From Nymphaea colorata (lineage: Eukaryota; Streptophyta; Magnoliopsida; Nymphaeales; Nymphaeaceae): DNA of 64,000 bases. Below the pieces are notes generated by a model that saw only the letters and a program-made list of their open reading frames with translations, was not told where the DNA came from and searched no databases. This document shows positions 62,697 to 64,000 of this stretch, in pieces; the stretch's first letter is position 1; every line of letters begins with the position of its first letter. Both the position numbers and the translations under genes were made by a program. The stretch is taken from positions 15,602,802 to 15,666,801 of the forward strand of contig NC_045148.1 in the NCBI RefSeq assembly GCF_008831285.2, given 5' to 3'.

Positions 62697-63468
62697 ATGG
62701 CAATGCTCTCGATAGCATCTCCAGCAACTCCAGCAAGTAGAGGCAAAGGTGCTGCCATGCCTCTTCTTCGGTCGCTTCACCCTCAAAGTCCTTCCACTTT
62801 TCTTTCTTTGTCCTCTGAACTGCCGCATAAAGCCATCCATCATCAACCCTTAACCACCATGGTTTCTTGTCGTGCTCTTGAGAGAAGGATGGATTCCCAC
62901 AAATGGGAAATCCGCACAGCGGCTGCAGAAGCAGCCCAACTTGGGGACCCTTCTGCGACGCTTGACCCTGAGCCCGAAGAGCAAAAAGAGGTTCTCTCTC
63001 TCTCTCTCTCTCTCTCAATGCTGTCATTTTGCAGTGCCTTGAAGTGAAGATTAAATTAGAACTTATGTGTTTTTCCGATTTCTTCATAATTTATGCTTTT
63101 AAGTAATACCACCAACATTGAACTCTTGAATTCATGTTATGATGTGCGGCCGTATATTCTGAGAGTGGAGCTCTTTGGGATTGCAGAAACTGAAGGTTGT
63201 TGTCAACCCACTGAAGAAGCCAAGGCTTGTTTTGAAGTTCATATGGCTTGAGAAGAACATCGGACTTGCTTTGGATCAGGTAATTCCTGGCCATGGAACA
63301 ATACCACTTAGCCCTTATTATTTCTGGCCTAGAAAGGACGCGTGGGAAGAACTCAAAGCTAAGCTGGAAAGCAAGCCATGGATCTCTCAAAAGAGAATGA
63401 TAATTCTTCTTAATCAGGCGACAGACATCATCAATCTATGGCAACAGAGTGGGGGCAATTTGCAATAG
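62697..63468 (+). CDS. PSRP3: Plastid-specific ribosomal protein 3 (PSRP-3, cS23, Ycf65-like)
   Basis: Two exons, 62697-62990 and 63187-63468, give 191 residues. PSRP-3 is a component of the chloroplast 30S subunit; its cyanobacterial and algal relatives are called Ycf65. Seen: an N-terminal region of about 75 residues rich in Ser, Pro, Ala and basic residues, typical of a chloroplast transit peptide, a short acidic linker (DPEPEEQKE), then the conserved domain [57 protein letters not shown] and [16 protein letters not shown]. The domain appears complete and the length is normal. The single intron (phase 0, just before KLKVVV) has a weak donor, GAG|GTTCTC, running straight into a CT repeat. 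Confidence 0.95.
62994..63016. repeat. (CT)n microsatellite at the PSRP-3 5' splice site
   Basis: The CT run begins three bases into the intron, so it occupies donor positions +4 onward that are normally AGT-like. Confidence 0.9.
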
Positions 63469-64000
63469 CTGGTTCGGAGCTCTGTTGTTGGTCAGTTGGT
63501 TTTTCTTTTCCCCCTTAACCGGGCGCTCTTTTCCTTGAAAATGAATGTTTTGTCTAGAGTAGTGCACCTATGAGCATTTGAAGCATTTTGCTCATTGAAG
63601 TTAGTTCTGTAGAACTTGCTTCTTGCGCATGCTTTCGGTCCATCATTATCTATTGTCACCTGGTCATGTAATCTATATATATTTAGATAATGGAGATGTT
63701 TTATTTATTACTCTCGGGTTAATGATAAAAGTAATTTTTCTCTATATATTGAGGTAATGGAGAGGTTTTATTTATTGGTAATACTATTTCTTTTCTCTTG
63801 CTAATGAAAATGAATGATGATGTTCCCTTGTAGCAACATCAAGTTGCAAGCATGAGAGGTGAAAGGATTGTGGATGCAGTACAACAAATTCAATGCATAA
63901 TTGCTGGCCAGTGTAAAGGGCTTGCCATTTTCCCTATTATTTATCAGGATGAATAGGATGGTTTAAACGTTTACGCACTTGCGTACATTCCTTCTGATTA
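63469..64000 (+). other. 3' UTR and downstream flank of PSRP-3
   Basis: AT-rich sequence with two related ATATTTAGATAATGGAGATG / ATATTGAGGTAATGGAGAGG blocks at about 63677 and 63744. No gene is recognised before the window ends. Confidence 0.5.

Noticed and set aside
62614-63087. 157-codon minus-strand frame over PSRP-3 exon 1
   Set aside because: Antisense shadow of a confident coding exon and of the CT repeat.

Overview
The window is plant nuclear DNA, almost certainly from an angiosperm. Six protein-coding genes can be read. Five are plant families or plant versions of eukaryotic families, with GT-AG introns, chloroplast transit peptides and long AT-rich introns. The intergenic space holds LTR-retrotransposon debris, MITE-like repeats and GA/CT/TA microsatellites. 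Nothing fixes the species; a dicot, magnoliid or early-diverging angiosperm all fit.

Layout. 1-8.1 kb: gene-free repeat debris, including an LTR-end fragment, a five-copy 139-bp tandem array and a CTCGAG-rich repeat. 8.1-17.4 kb (+): a 14-exon BRUTUS-type hemerythrin/RING E3 ligase gene (iron sensing) behind a promoter with three GACGTGGC sites and a TATA box. 20.4-21.6 kb (-): a single-exon gene for a 405-residue protein I do not recognise. 25.6-25.8 kb (-): DPH3, the CSL zinc protein of diphthamide synthesis. 28.5-33.2 kb (-): a 7-exon chloroplast nucleoside diphosphate kinase (NDPK2 type) with a second copy of its terminal exon downstream. 35.75-61.2 kb (+): a 15-exon eIF2B epsilon gene, about 25 kb long, whose intron 12 (8.85 kb) contains older GC-rich transposon-like sequence into which a complete but mutated Ty1/copia element (53108-58503, minus strand) has inserted. 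62.7-63.5 kb (+): a 2-exon gene for plastid ribosomal protein PSRP-3 (cS23).

The genes do not form an operon-like or pathway cluster. DPH3, eIF2B epsilon and PSRP-3 all serve translation in different ways, and BRUTUS handles iron, but adjacency here looks like ordinary plant gene order. I found no clearly new biological system. The observations most worth following are the duplicated NDPK2 terminal exon, the nested insertion splitting the W2 (catalytic) domain of eIF2B epsilon at an intron, a perfectly duplicated 148-bp block in another intron of that gene, and the compact triple bZIP-type site in front of BRUTUS. All exon boundaries were read by eye from splice signals, reading-frame continuity and family knowledge; no transcript data were available.
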